Assembly: GCF_030009775.1 (NCBI RefSeq)
Contig: NZ_JASCTH010000033.1
Coordinates: forward strand, 70,723 to 115,417
DNA from: Actinoplanes sandaracinus
GTDB taxonomy: Bacteria; Actinomycetota; Actinomycetes; Mycobacteriales; Micromonosporaceae
Length of the DNA: 44,695 bases
Direction: 5' to 3'
The number at the start of each line of letters is the position of its first letter. Positions within the stretch are counted from its first letter, which is position 1. Under the pieces are notes generated by a model that saw only the letters and a program-made list of their open reading frames with translations, did no database searches and had not been told where the DNA came from. Positions 23,686-32,396 of the stretch are shown here, piece after piece. Made by a program: the position numbers and the translations under genes.

Positions 23686-25410
23686 TCAGGCGCCCTCGAC
23701 CGGGTCGATCTCGACCGGCAGCTCGTCGGCGGCGGCGTACGTGATGGCGGCCTTGACGAGGCCGTCGAAGAGCGGGTGCGGCCGTGTCGGCCGGCTCTTC
23801 AGCTCCGGGTGCGCCTGGGTGGCCACGAAGTACGGGTGCACCGCACGGTCCAGCTCGATGAACTCGACCAGCCGGCCGTCCGGCGACGTGCCGGAGAAGA
23901 TCAGGCCGGACTGCGACAGCTTGTCGCGGAAGTCGTTGTTCACCTCGTAGCGGTGGCGGTGCCGCTCGGAGATCTCCGTGGCACCGTAGACCTCGGCGAC
24001 GATCGAGCCGTCCTTGAGCTTCGCCGGGTACGCGCCGAGCCGCATGGTGCCACCCAGGTCGCCCTTGCCCGCGACGATCTCCTCCTGGTCGGCCATCGTC
24101 GAGATGACCGGGTAGGTCGCCTTCTCGTCGAACTCGACCGAGTTGGCCCCGGCCAGGCCGGCCAGGTTGCGGGCCGCGTCGATGGTCATGCACTGCAGTC
24201 CGAGGCAGAGGCCGAGGATCGGGATCCCGTTCTCCCGCGCGTACCGCGAAGTGTTGACCTTGCCCTCGATGCCGCGGACGCCGAACCCGCCGGGGATGAC
24301 GATGCCGTCGACGCCCTTCAGGGCGGCGGCCGCGCCGGCCGGAGTCACGCAGTCGTCGCTCGGCACCCACCGGATCTGGATCTTCACGGTGTTGCCGAAC
24401 CCGGCCGCGCGGATCGCCTCGCTGACCGACAGGTACGCGTCCGGCAGGTCGACGTACTTGCCGACCAGGCCGATGGTGATCGTCCGCTTCGGGTGGTGGA
24501 CCCGCTCCAGCAGATCGTTCCAGGTCTTCCAGTTGACGTCCCGGAACGACAGGCCGAGACGGCGCACCACGTACGCGTCGAGGCCCTCGTCGTGCAGCAC
24601 CTTCGGGATGTCGTAGATGCTCGGCGCGTCCGGGCAGGCGATGACGGCTTCGGCGTCGACGTCGCAGTAGAGCGCGAGCTTGTGCTTCATCTTCTCCGGG
24701 ATCTCCCGGTCGCTGCGGCAGATCAGCGCGTCCGGCTGGATGCCGATGTTGCGCAGCGCCGCCACCGAGTGCTGCGTCGGCTTGGTCTTCAACTCACCCG
24801 AGGGGGCGAGGTAGGGGACCAGCGACACGTGCAGGTAGAAGACGTGATCACGGCCGACCTCGTGGCGGACCTGGCGGATCGCCTCCAGGAACGGCAGCGA
24901 CTCCATGTCGCCGACCGTGCCGCCGACCTCCGTGATCACCACGTCCGGGACGTTGCCGTTCTCGTCCGGGTCCGCCATGGCGAAGATCCGGCTCTTGATC
25001 TCGTTCGTGATGTGCGGGATGACCTGCACGGTGTCGCCCAGGTACTCGCCGCGCCGCTCCCGCGCGATGACCGCCGAATAGACCTGGCCGGTCGTCACGT
25101 TCGCCTTGCCGGAGAGGTCCCGGTCGAGGAAGCGCTCGTAGTGGCCGACGTCGAGGTCGGTCTCCGCCCCGTCCTCAGTGACGAACACCTCACCGTGCTG
25201 GAACGGGTTCATCGTTCCCGGGTCGACGTTCAGGTAGGGGTCGAGCTTCTGCATCACGACGCGAAGGCCGCGGGCGGTGAGCAGATTGCCGAGGCTCGAG
25301 GCGGTGAGGCCTTTGCCCAGCGAGGAGGCGACGCCCCCGGTGACGAAGATGTGCCGCGTGTCGCGCTTCGATGAATCGCGCCCTGATGAATCGCGCACTG
25401 TAGTGGCCAA
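23686..25410 (-). CDS. pyrG: CTP synthase
   Basis: Makes CTP from UTP, ATP and glutamine. The N-terminal synthetase domain has HIFVTGGVASSLGKGLTASSLGNLL, with the P-loop-like GKG, and KLDPYLNVDPGTMNPFQHGEVFV. The C-terminal class I glutamine amidotransferase domain has ILGLCLGLQCM with the nucleophilic Cys, and later HPELKSRP with the catalytic His and Glu. The TTG at 25410 is preferred (574 aa) because GGGAG lies 6 bp upstream; a GTG at 25398 lacks a ribosome-binding site and a GTG at 25470 would extend into the leader. The N-terminus carries a small tandem repeat (RDSSGRDSSKRDT). The leader can form a hairpin that would hide GGGAG. Confidence 0.96.
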   Translation of the reverse strand: MATTVRDSSGRDSSKRDTRHIFVTGGVASSLGKGLTASSLGNLLTARGLRVVMQKLDPYLNVDPGTMNPFQHGEVFVTEDGAETDLDVGHYERFLDRDLSGKANVTTGQVYSAVIARERRGEYLGDTVQVIPHITNEIKSRIFAMADPDENGNVPDVVITEVGGTVGDMESLPFLEAIRQVRHEVGRDHVFYLHVSLVPYLAPSGELKTKPTQHSVAALRNIGIQPDALICRSDREIPEKMKHKLALYCDVDAEAVIACPDAPSIYDIPKVLHDEGLDAYVVRRLGLSFRDVNWKTWNDLLERVHHPKRTITIGLVGKYVDLPDAYLSVSEAIRAAGFGNTVKIQIRWVPSDDCVTPAGAAAALKGVDGIVIPGGFGVRGIEGKVNTSRYARENGIPILGLCLGLQCMTIDAARNLAGLAGANSVEFDEKATYPVISTMADQEEIVAGKGDLGGTMRLGAYPAKLKDGSIVAEVYGATEISERHRHRYEVNNDFRDKLSQSGLIFSGTSPDGRLVEFIELDRAVHPYFVATQAHPELKSRPTRPHPLFDGLVKAAITYAAADELPVEIDPVEGA

Positions 25411-25416
25411 GGCCCG

Positions 25417-25475
25417 CTCCCGTGGTCGCCGAATTTCCGGTTCTTGCGGCCGGGGGCAAGCCCCATCCACGGGAG
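25417..25475 (-). promoter_or_regulatory. pyrG leader hairpin covering the ribosome-binding site
   Basis: On the minus strand, CTCCCGTGG (25475-25467) can pair perfectly over 9 bp with CCACGGGAG (25425-25417). The 41-nt loop includes a second small inverted repeat (CTTGC/GCAAG, around 25443-25460). The downstream arm contains the GGGAG proposed as the pyrG Shine-Dalgarno, so the stem would sequester it. A role in CTP-responsive control is speculation. Confidence 0.4.
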
Positions 25476-25529
25476 TTCACCGTAACACTGATTGCCGCCA
25501 CCTCCACGTTCGGGCTGGTGACGTGCGTG

Positions 25530-27764
25530 TCATGGCACAGTTAATGGATCTTCGTCGGATTTACGGAGAAGCGGGCCGCCCGGGCCGTCGGTCTCGCCCG
25601 GAGGCGGGGTGCGGTCGGCCGCGTGCAGCAGCACCCGCAGGGCCGTGAGCACCGCGATCGGCACCGCCGCGGCGGCCGCGGCGCCGGCCGTGCCCAGCGC
25701 CGTGCCGCCCAGCACGCCCGCGATCAGCGTCGCCACCGCGGTCCCGGCCACCCCGGCCCGGACCGCCGGATTCAGGCCGTACAGCCGGTTCAGACCACCC
25801 CATGGGGAGAACTGGCAGAACGCCAGCATCGCCGCGCCGCACAGGGCGAGCAGCGTGAGCGGGCTGTCCAGCAGGGCCTGCCCGTTGCCGGCCGCGGCCC
25901 GCTGCATCGCCGGTCCGGCCGTCCCGTCGCCGAGAGCGGTCAGGAACCGGCCCAGCGTGCCCTGTTCCAGGGGCAGCCGCCGCAGGTCCAGCACCGCGAA
26001 CGTGATAGTCACCACGACGCCGGCCACCGCCGCCCAGGCGACCCGGGGGAAGGTCAGCCAGCCACCGGTGCTGATCGCCGCCGCCACACAGACGCCGGCC
26101 GTCAGCGCGATCGCACCGACCGGGTCCGCGCCCAGGTAAGGGCTGCCGATCATGACCACGCCCAGCCCGCCGAACGTCACCACGACCAGCGCCCGCCAGC
26201 GCCGGGTCACCCACTGGGCCAGCGAACCGGCCAGCAGGAACAACCCGGCCACGAAGACGCCCAGGCCGACGCTGCCCAGTCCGGCGTACCGGATCCCGTG
26301 GACCGCCGAATAACCGGCCACGCCGTTGAGCTGCAGCCGCGCCCCGGTCGCCAGGTCCAATGTCACCACCAGCACGCCGACCGCGGACGTCGCCGCCATC
26401 GGCCACAGCGTCCGCTGGTACCGCGGCGCCAGCCGGATCAGCAGGGTTCCGGCGGCCATCAGCGCCGCCGTCGCCGACCCGAATATCCACGCCGGATGGG
26501 CGCTGCTCCACCACGGCACCACGTCGGCCAGCAGGGCCGCCGGGATCGCCAGGCCGGCCGCGATCAGCGCCAGCTCGGCCAGCTCGACCAGGCGGCGCGG
26601 CGGCAGCGGCGGGCCCAGCGGGCCGGCGTGCCGGCGGGCCCGGACCAGCACCGGGATCACCGCCACGAAGAGCACGAACTGCAGGCCCGCCAGCACCGCG
26701 AAGAAGATCTCGCCCACCCCGCGCTGGGCGATCGCCCGGCGGTCGGCGTCCCGCGGGCCCTGCATGGCCGCCGCCGGGTCCTCCGGGCGGCCCGGCATGA
26801 CCGTCGCGGCGTAACCGGTGAACAGCTTCTCCGGGATCGGCCTGTCGAGCGCCGACAGCACGGTCGGCGCCAGGTCGACCAGTTGCAGATAGCCCTCCCG
26901 GCCGGTGCCGGCCGAAGTGAGCCAGCCGGTCCCCCAGCCGGGGCCCTCAGCGATGGCCACGTGCAGACGCGACGTGGGGTCGGTGTCGGCGAGGCCGGCG
27001 ATCAGCATCAGCGAACGCTGCGGCCGGGCGGCCAGCACCTTCGCCAGGACACGGTCGGCGGCCTCCACCGCGGCCCGGCGCTCCGCGCCCTCGCCCGCGA
27101 CCGTGCCCAGGTCGACGATGCTCAGCACACAGTCACCGAGCAGCGCGGCCGGGTCCTCGGGAAGCTCGGGCACGTAACGGTCGACACGGCCGAACGGACG
27201 GGCCGCGGCGATCGCGGCGCCCGGACCCACCGCGACCGTGCACCGCACCGACTCGGCCAGGGCGCCCGGCGTCGTCCCGTACGGCAGCCGGTCCTGATTG
27301 TTGCGGACCACCGCGGGCTGCTCGGCGAGGTTGGCGCCGATCCCGTCCGGCTGGGTCAGCCGGGGTTCGGCCGCCGGGCAGCGACCCGGCACCGCTCGGG
27401 TGTCCCAGGCCGCGTAGTTCCCGGCGCCCAGCGTCAGCCAGCCGTCCGACGGGCAGGTCACCGCATGCGCCGAACGCACCGACAGCCAGCCCACCGACCC
27501 GCGGGCCGCCTCCTGCCACAGCGCGGGAGTGCGCTGCGGGTCGAGGTCCTCCCAGCGCAGCCCGGCGGCCGCGGCCACCACCACGTAGTCGGCGTCACCG
27601 CCGCGCGGCTGCTCGGCCGGGCGGATCGCCAGCCCGGCCAGCGTCGCCGCGGCGACCAGCATGAGCAGCAGATAGGGCACCCAGACGGCGGCCAGCGGCC
27701 CCCGCGGGGTGCCGGGCGGGCGGACCCGTCGCAGACGGTCGAGCTGACCCGGTTTGGCGGTCAC
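25530..27764 (-). CDS. Large membrane protein with alkaline-phosphatase-like ectodomain
   Basis: 744 aa. One transmembrane helix near residues 27-47 is followed by an extracytoplasmic domain (about 50-340) with features of the alkaline-phosphatase superfamily: DYVVVAAAAGLRWEDL, the SAHAVTCPSDGWLTLGAGN stretch where the nucleophilic Thr would be, and YLQLVDLAPTVLSALDRPIPEKLFTG at its end. The usual metal-binding SDHG motif is not evident. The remaining 400 residues form about ten to twelve membrane helices. It starts at GTG overlapping the stop of the glycosyltransferase gene (GTGA). Position in a glycan-type cluster suggests a role in transferring or modifying a surface polymer, but the function is not known. 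Confidence 0.72.
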   Translation of the reverse strand: MTAKPGQLDRLRRVRPPGTPRGPLAAVWVPYLLLMLVAAATLAGLAIRPAEQPRGGDADYVVVAAAAGLRWEDLDPQRTPALWQEAARGSVGWLSVRSAHAVTCPSDGWLTLGAGNYAAWDTRAVPGRCPAAEPRLTQPDGIGANLAEQPAVVRNNQDRLPYGTTPGALAESVRCTVAVGPGAAIAAARPFGRVDRYVPELPEDPAALLGDCVLSIVDLGTVAGEGAERRAAVEAADRVLAKVLAARPQRSLMLIAGLADTDPTSRLHVAIAEGPGWGTGWLTSAGTGREGYLQLVDLAPTVLSALDRPIPEKLFTGYAATVMPGRPEDPAAAMQGPRDADRRAIAQRGVGEIFFAVLAGLQFVLFVAVIPVLVRARRHAGPLGPPLPPRRLVELAELALIAAGLAIPAALLADVVPWWSSAHPAWIFGSATAALMAAGTLLIRLAPRYQRTLWPMAATSAVGVLVVTLDLATGARLQLNGVAGYSAVHGIRYAGLGSVGLGVFVAGLFLLAGSLAQWVTRRWRALVVVTFGGLGVVMIGSPYLGADPVGAIALTAGVCVAAAISTGGWLTFPRVAWAAVAGVVVTITFAVLDLRRLPLEQGTLGRFLTALGDGTAGPAMQRAAAGNGQALLDSPLTLLALCGAAMLAFCQFSPWGGLNRLYGLNPAVRAGVAGTAVATLIAGVLGGTALGTAGAAAAAAVPIAVLTALRVLLHAADRTPPPGETDGPGGPLLRKSDEDPLTVP

Positions 27765-28897
27765 CGGCGAACCGCCGCGACTTCCGCGTAGCCCGACCGC
27801 ACATCGGCGACCACATCGGCCTCACCGGGCCAGGTGGCGGCCTGCCGCGGCCCCCGGGCCGCGTAGTCCGCGCGCAGCCCCGGATCGGCCAGCAGCCGCC
27901 GGACCGCCTCGTCGAGCGCGTCCAGGTCGTTCGGCGGAATCTGGACGGCCGCGTCGCCGACCAGGGCCGGCAGCCCGCCGACCGCCGTCGTGACCAACGG
28001 CACCCCGGCGTGCAGCGCCTCCTGCGCGAACAACTGCCTCGCCTCCCAGTCGCTGGTGATCACCGCCACGTCGGCGCCGAGCAGCAGCTCGGGCACGTCG
28101 GTGCGGTGCCCGAGCAGGTGGACCGGGGCGTGCAGCCGGGACGCGCGCTGCGCCAGCGGCATGTAGCTGGGCCCGGAGCCCGCGATCACCACCACCGGAG
28201 CCGGGTTCAGGTCGCGCCACCGGGCGGCGGCGTCGATCAGCAGATCGTGGTGTTTCTGCGGGTGCAGGCGGCCGACCGAGAGGATCAGCGGGGTCTCGCC
28301 GCGCAGCCGGAACTCGGCACGGACCGCCGACCGGGTCCGCTTCGGCGGCGCCAGCTGCGGCGTGGCCACCGGCCCCAGCCGCGCGTTACGGGCGCCGAGC
28401 GCCACCGCCCGCTGCACCAGATCGTCCGAGGCGCCCAGGGTCAGCGCGGCGTTGCGCGCCACGATCCGCTCCAGCAGGGCGCCGGCCTGACCGCGCAGAC
28501 CACGCGCGAGGACGGCGTTGTGCCAGGTCACCACCAGGGGTACGCCGGTCCGCGCGACCGCGGCCACGAAAGCGGCCCGCAACCCGTGCGCGTGGATCAC
28601 CTCGGCGTCGCGCCCGGCGATCGCCTTGCGTAGCTGGCGGATCGCGCCGGAGTCCTGCGGCCCCGGGTCGGCCGGGATCTCCACCACCGCGAACTCGAGG
28701 CCGCTCGCCGAGAATCCGAAGTGCTGGTCGACCGCGGACGGCCCGCACACCAGCACCCGGCAGCCCCCGGCGACCAGGCCCCGGGCCAGTGAGGCGACGT
28801 GCTGGCCGATCCCGCCGGTACTGGACGCCACCACCAGCACGACCGAGCCGCGCCACCCTCCGTCGCTGCTCACGACCCGACTACCCCTCTCTGGCAT
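27761..28897 (-). CDS. GT4-family (GT-B) glycosyltransferase
   Basis: 378-aa cytoplasmic glycosyltransferase. The N-terminal Gly-rich loop STGGIGQHVASLARGL is the donor-independent half; the C-terminal half has LILSVGRLHPQKHHDLLIDA and the EX7E-type region DWEARQLFAQEALHAGVPLVTTAVGGLPALV. The enzyme probably uses a nucleotide-sugar donor and acts on a lipid-linked acceptor. The ATG at 28897 is chosen for GGAAGCGAG upstream; a GTG at 28873 is also possible. It overlaps the following gene by 4 bp and lies 69 bp after murJ in a cluster that also has a MraY-like protein and a flippase. Confidence 0.88.
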   Translation of the reverse strand: MPERGSRVVSSDGGWRGSVVLVVASSTGGIGQHVASLARGLVAGGCRVLVCGPSAVDQHFGFSASGLEFAVVEIPADPGPQDSGAIRQLRKAIAGRDAEVIHAHGLRAAFVAAVARTGVPLVVTWHNAVLARGLRGQAGALLERIVARNAALTLGASDDLVQRAVALGARNARLGPVATPQLAPPKRTRSAVRAEFRLRGETPLILSVGRLHPQKHHDLLIDAAARWRDLNPAPVVVIAGSGPSYMPLAQRASRLHAPVHLLGHRTDVPELLLGADVAVITSDWEARQLFAQEALHAGVPLVTTAVGGLPALVGDAAVQIPPNDLDALDEAVRRLLADPGLRADYAARGPRQAATWPGEADVVADVRSGYAEVAAVRR

Positions 28898-28966
28898 GTT
28901 CTCGCTTCCGGCCCGGCCGGGATCTCGCATCCGGGCCGGGGTTCCGGCCGGGCACCCGACGGGCGC

Positions 28967-30604
28967 TCACCTGCCGAGTCGTCTCCGCAGCGTGGCGACC
29001 AGCGGGCCGAGGTCCCGCCGGTCCAGCACGAAGGCCACCCCGATGAACACCACGGCGACCACGACACCGCCCAGCATGCCCGCAACGAGGCTGCCGAGCA
29101 CGCCCGGGGTGGGCCAGAACGCCGACCCCACACCCGCCACCACACCCCACCCGGCCGCCCCGGCCACGACCGCCGCCGCCACCGCGGCCAGCAGCGCCCG
29201 GCCCAGGCCGGCGAGGGCCACCGGGCCCGCGTGCCGGCGCACCGCCAGGACCAGCAGCAGGCCGGTCACCGACATGCCGATCGCGTTGGCCAGGCCGAGC
29301 CCGAACACCACCCGGCCGTCCCCGGCGACGGTCGTGACGACCGTCACGGCGACACCGGCGGTGAGCCATCCCACGGCCGAGGCGGCCGCGGCCGCCGCCG
29401 TGGCGCCTCGCGCGTACAGCGCCCGCGACAACAGCGCGAACAACGCGTAGCCGATCAGCCCGGGCGCGAACCCGACGACACCGGCGGCCGCGCCACGCAC
29501 GTTCATCAGGAGGGTCAGCGGGATCGCCAGCCCGGCCAGTGCGGCGGTGCCGAGCCCGGCGAGCAGCACGACCGACCGGGCCGTGCCGGCGAGCGCGGAG
29601 GCGTACCCCGTCTCGTCACCGGCCGAAGCCGAGGCCGCGAGCCGCGGGTAGACGGCGGTCGCCAGCGGCACCGCGAGCACCGCCCACGGCAGCAGGAAGA
29701 CGGTCTGGGCGCCGGTGTAGGCAGCCATCTGCCGGGCCGCGAGAATGACGATCAGGGCGGCCACCACCTGCTGCGCGCCCACCGTCACCGCGCCCGCCCA
29801 GCCCAGGCGGACCGCCAGCCGGCCCTCGTCCCCGGGGAATCTCCACGTCGGCCGGATCCGCAGGCGCAGACGCGCGACCGGGATCAGCAGGCACAGGCTG
29901 AGCACCACCACGCCGAGGGTGGTGCCGCCCGACAGCGTCAGCTCCCCGGCACGGCTCAAGCCGGCGAACCCGGTCCGGGCCCCGTCGACCGCCGCGTAGG
30001 CCAGGTATGCCGTCATCACGGTCACGCTGGACAGCAGCGGCGCGACCACCGGCCAGGCGAACCGGTGATGGGCCTGGAGCACGCCGGTCAGCACGATCCC
30101 GACGCCGTAGAGCGGCAGTTGCGGCGCGAAGACCCGCAGCATCCGGGCGGCGACCTCCTGATGCTCCGGCGGCACGTCGCTGAGCAGCCCGGTGATCGGG
30201 CCGGCCGCGAGGAACACCACCACGGCGAGCGGAATCATCAGCGCCAGCACCCAGGTCAGCAGCGCCGAGGTGACCCGGCCGACGCGCTCGGCGTCGCCCG
30301 CGGCCACCGCACCGGCCAGCAGCGGCACCACCAGGCTGGCCAGGGCGCCGCCGGCGACCAGTTCGAACACGATGTTCGGGACCAGGTTGGCGGCCAGATA
30401 GAGGCTGGCCAGGCCGTCGTCGCCAACCATGTAGAAGAACACCGTCGTGCGGCCGAACCCGGCGAGCCGGGCCACGACCGTCAGGATCGAGATCAGGGCG
30501 GCGGCGCCGGCGAGCCGGCCGGCCGTACCACGCAGGCCTTGGCCTCGGCTTTTGGAGGGATGACCGGAAGAGGGCGGCGCGCCGTTCTCGCCGGGGATCG
30601 TCAC
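28967..30604 (-). CDS. MurJ-like lipid flippase (MOP superfamily)
   Basis: 545-aa integral membrane protein with about fourteen predicted helices. The start GAAALISILTVVARLAGFGRTTVFFYMVG is the MurJ/MviN motif with the conserved Arg/Gly stretch, followed by LVPNIVFELVAGGALASLVVPLL. MurJ flips lipid II across the membrane. Here it is likely a paralogue, because the essential actinobacterial MurJ usually lies elsewhere; its cargo may be a different polyprenyl-linked glycan. The GTG at 30604 overlaps the upstream stop (GTGA) and is preferred to the ATG/GTG at 30649. Confidence 0.85.
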   Translation of the reverse strand: MTIPGENGAPPSSGHPSKSRGQGLRGTAGRLAGAAALISILTVVARLAGFGRTTVFFYMVGDDGLASLYLAANLVPNIVFELVAGGALASLVVPLLAGAVAAGDAERVGRVTSALLTWVLALMIPLAVVVFLAAGPITGLLSDVPPEHQEVAARMLRVFAPQLPLYGVGIVLTGVLQAHHRFAWPVVAPLLSSVTVMTAYLAYAAVDGARTGFAGLSRAGELTLSGGTTLGVVVLSLCLLIPVARLRLRIRPTWRFPGDEGRLAVRLGWAGAVTVGAQQVVAALIVILAARQMAAYTGAQTVFLLPWAVLAVPLATAVYPRLAASASAGDETGYASALAGTARSVVLLAGLGTAALAGLAIPLTLLMNVRGAAAGVVGFAPGLIGYALFALLSRALYARGATAAAAAASAVGWLTAGVAVTVVTTVAGDGRVVFGLGLANAIGMSVTGLLLVLAVRRHAGPVALAGLGRALLAAVAAAVVAGAAGWGVVAGVGSAFWPTPGVLGSLVAGMLGGVVVAVVFIGVAFVLDRRDLGPLVATLRRRLGR

Positions 30605-31434
30605 GCCTGAGGTGGCCGGCGGCCGAGTTCGTCGAGGCGCCGCAACCACGGGGTGTCCTGGATGACCTTGGTGAAGCTGACCTTCTCACTGGCCGCCGTC
30701 AGCGCGGCCAACGCCGCCAGCGCGGACGCCCGCCCGGCCGTCCCGGCGCGGGCCACGAACGCCACCCCGAGCAGCGCCCCGAGCGCGTTCGCCCCGGCGT
30801 CGCCGAGCATGATCTCCTCGTTCAGGTCGTCGGGCAGCAGCGCCGCCCCGGCGCCGAGCGTCCCCGCGGCCATCGAGGCGTTCCGCCCCACCGCGAGCGG
30901 CGCGCCGAGGACCGCGCCCGCCTTGAGCGCCCGCCCCGGCCGCAGATCGAGCAGGTTGAGCAGGTTCGCGGCGCCGGCGATCACGCCGGCGCCGAGCAGC
31001 ACGTCGGCGCCTCGGCCGAAGCGGGACCGCCGCCCGCTGCCGATCAGCGCGGACGCCACCAGACCGGCCGCGCCCACCCCGGCGATCTTGACGAGGCCGC
31101 TGGTGACCCGGCCCTCGCGCAGCGCGCCCAGATGACCGGCGAAACCCTTGGCCGCTTTCTGCTCCGGCCGGTTGCCGACCACGTCGTCATAGAAGCCGAC
31201 CGCGCCGCTGACCGCACCGGCGGCCACCGCGGCGGCGGCCAGACGGCCGTTCGGCGCTCCGGAGGCAGCGCCGAACGTGGCGCCGGCGGCGAGAGCCGGG
31301 CCGCCGGCGAGCGTCACGGTGCGCCCGTGGAAGTTGGTCCGCTGCAGGTGAACGGCCTTCGGGTCGCGCCGCACCCAGGCGAGCGCGGCCCGGGCGGCCA
31401 GCGCGCCGACGACGGACGAACGGAGGTAGGACAT
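30601..31434 (-). CDS. MraY/WecA-like phosphoglycosyl-transferase family protein
   Basis: 277-aa membrane protein with the polyprenyl-phosphate N-acetylhexosamine-1-phosphate transferase motifs in shortened form: FYDDVVG (Asp83-Asp84), KGFAGHLGAL at 96-105, NLLNLLDLRPGRA with Asp163, and MLGDAGANALG at 209-219. Classic MraY/WecA enzymes are 330-370 aa and carry NLTDGLDGL and a His-rich loop, which are missing here. The protein may therefore prime an unusual lipid-linked glycan or may have lost activity. It lies between steB and murJ on one strand, 25 bp after the steB stop. Confidence 0.75.
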   Translation of the reverse strand: MSYLRSSVVGALAARAALAWVRRDPKAVHLQRTNFHGRTVTLAGGPALAAGATFGAASGAPNGRLAAAAVAAGAVSGAVGFYDDVVGNRPEQKAAKGFAGHLGALREGRVTSGLVKIAGVGAAGLVASALIGSGRRSRFGRGADVLLGAGVIAGAANLLNLLDLRPGRALKAGAVLGAPLAVGRNASMAAGTLGAGAALLPDDLNEEIMLGDAGANALGALLGVAFVARAGTAGRASALAALAALTAASEKVSFTKVIQDTPWLRRLDELGRRPPQA

Positions 31435-31459
31435 GGCCGCAGAGTCTAGACGGGCGAGG

Positions 31460-32389
31460 TCAGGGCGCGGCCGACGGCACGATGGCGGTGGCGCCCGCGG
31501 ACGTGCCGTACTGCCCGACCCGGTTCGTCACCAGCCGGTCGGCCGTGACCAGCGCGGTCACGACCTGGCCCTGCACGGTGCTCAGGTTGTCCACCGTGGA
31601 GATGTCCTTGGCCAGGCTCGGGTCGTTGCGGATGCTGGCGACCAGGTTTCCGTCACCCGCGACATCGCCGACCACGATCAGTGGCTGGTTCCTGCGGAAC
31701 TCGGTGGCCACCGTGACGGCGGCCGCGCTCTTGCGCTCGGCCGTCTTGTCGGTCGCCGGAGTGCCGGCCACCAGCACGATCGCCTCGGCGCCACCGGTCG
31801 CGCCCTCCTGAACGGTGACGTAACCGGGCTGGGCGAAAGCGGCCAGCACCGCGGTCACATCGCCGGGGGTAGGCGTGGTCGGCCCCTGCAGCAGGGTCAG
31901 CGCGAGCAACGCGCTGGCCGTCTCGATGCCGTCGCTGTTGCGGGGCAGGCCGGCCGCCGGAATGCTGTCCTGCACCGACTCGTCGGCCAGATAGAGCAGC
32001 TCGTTGACGAAGCTGGCGTCGAAGAACTTCTCCTCGACCTCCACCCGTGCGGTGATCGTCGCGCCGGCCACGGTCAGCATCTTCGCCACGGCCTCGGCCG
32101 GCTCCTCGTTGCCGGGCAGCACCACCACGGCCAGTTTGCGGCCCGCCAGCTTGCCACTGAGCAGCATCGGCGCGATCTGGGTGGCGAAGTCCTGGTTGCG
32201 GTTGACCGCCTCGTTGAGCTGGGTGACCTGCTCGCGGCGGACGTTGTTGTCCTTGTTGAGCTCCTCCAGCTTGTTCTGGAGGTTCTCGGAGACCGGGCCG
32301 TTGAGCGCGGCGGTGCCGGCCACCAGGCCGATCGCCAGCGCGAGGAAGACCGCGGTGAGCGACACCACGTGGTACCGGAAGTTGATCAC
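31460..32389 (-). CDS. steB: SteB/MctB-like septum- or copper-associated membrane protein
   Basis: 309 aa. The conserved N-terminus INFRYHVVSLTAVFLALAIGLVAGTAAL is a single transmembrane anchor, followed by a coiled coil (SENLQNKLEELNKDNNVRREQVTQL, about 34-58) and an extracytoplasmic alpha/beta domain. Family members are named either MctB (mycobacterial copper transport) or SteB, which pairs with SteA at the division septum of corynebacteria. The adjacent steA gene 7 bp upstream supports the SteB role. The C-terminus is Ala/Val/Thr-rich. Confidence 0.85.
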   Translation of the reverse strand: MINFRYHVVSLTAVFLALAIGLVAGTAALNGPVSENLQNKLEELNKDNNVRREQVTQLNEAVNRNQDFATQIAPMLLSGKLAGRKLAVVVLPGNEEPAEAVAKMLTVAGATITARVEVEEKFFDASFVNELLYLADESVQDSIPAAGLPRNSDGIETASALLALTLLQGPTTPTPGDVTAVLAAFAQPGYVTVQEGATGGAEAIVLVAGTPATDKTAERKSAAAVTVATEFRRNQPLIVVGDVAGDGNLVASIRNDPSLAKDISTVDNLSTVQGQVVTALVTADRLVTNRVGQYGTSAGATAIVPSAAP

Positions 32390-32396
32390 GACGCCC

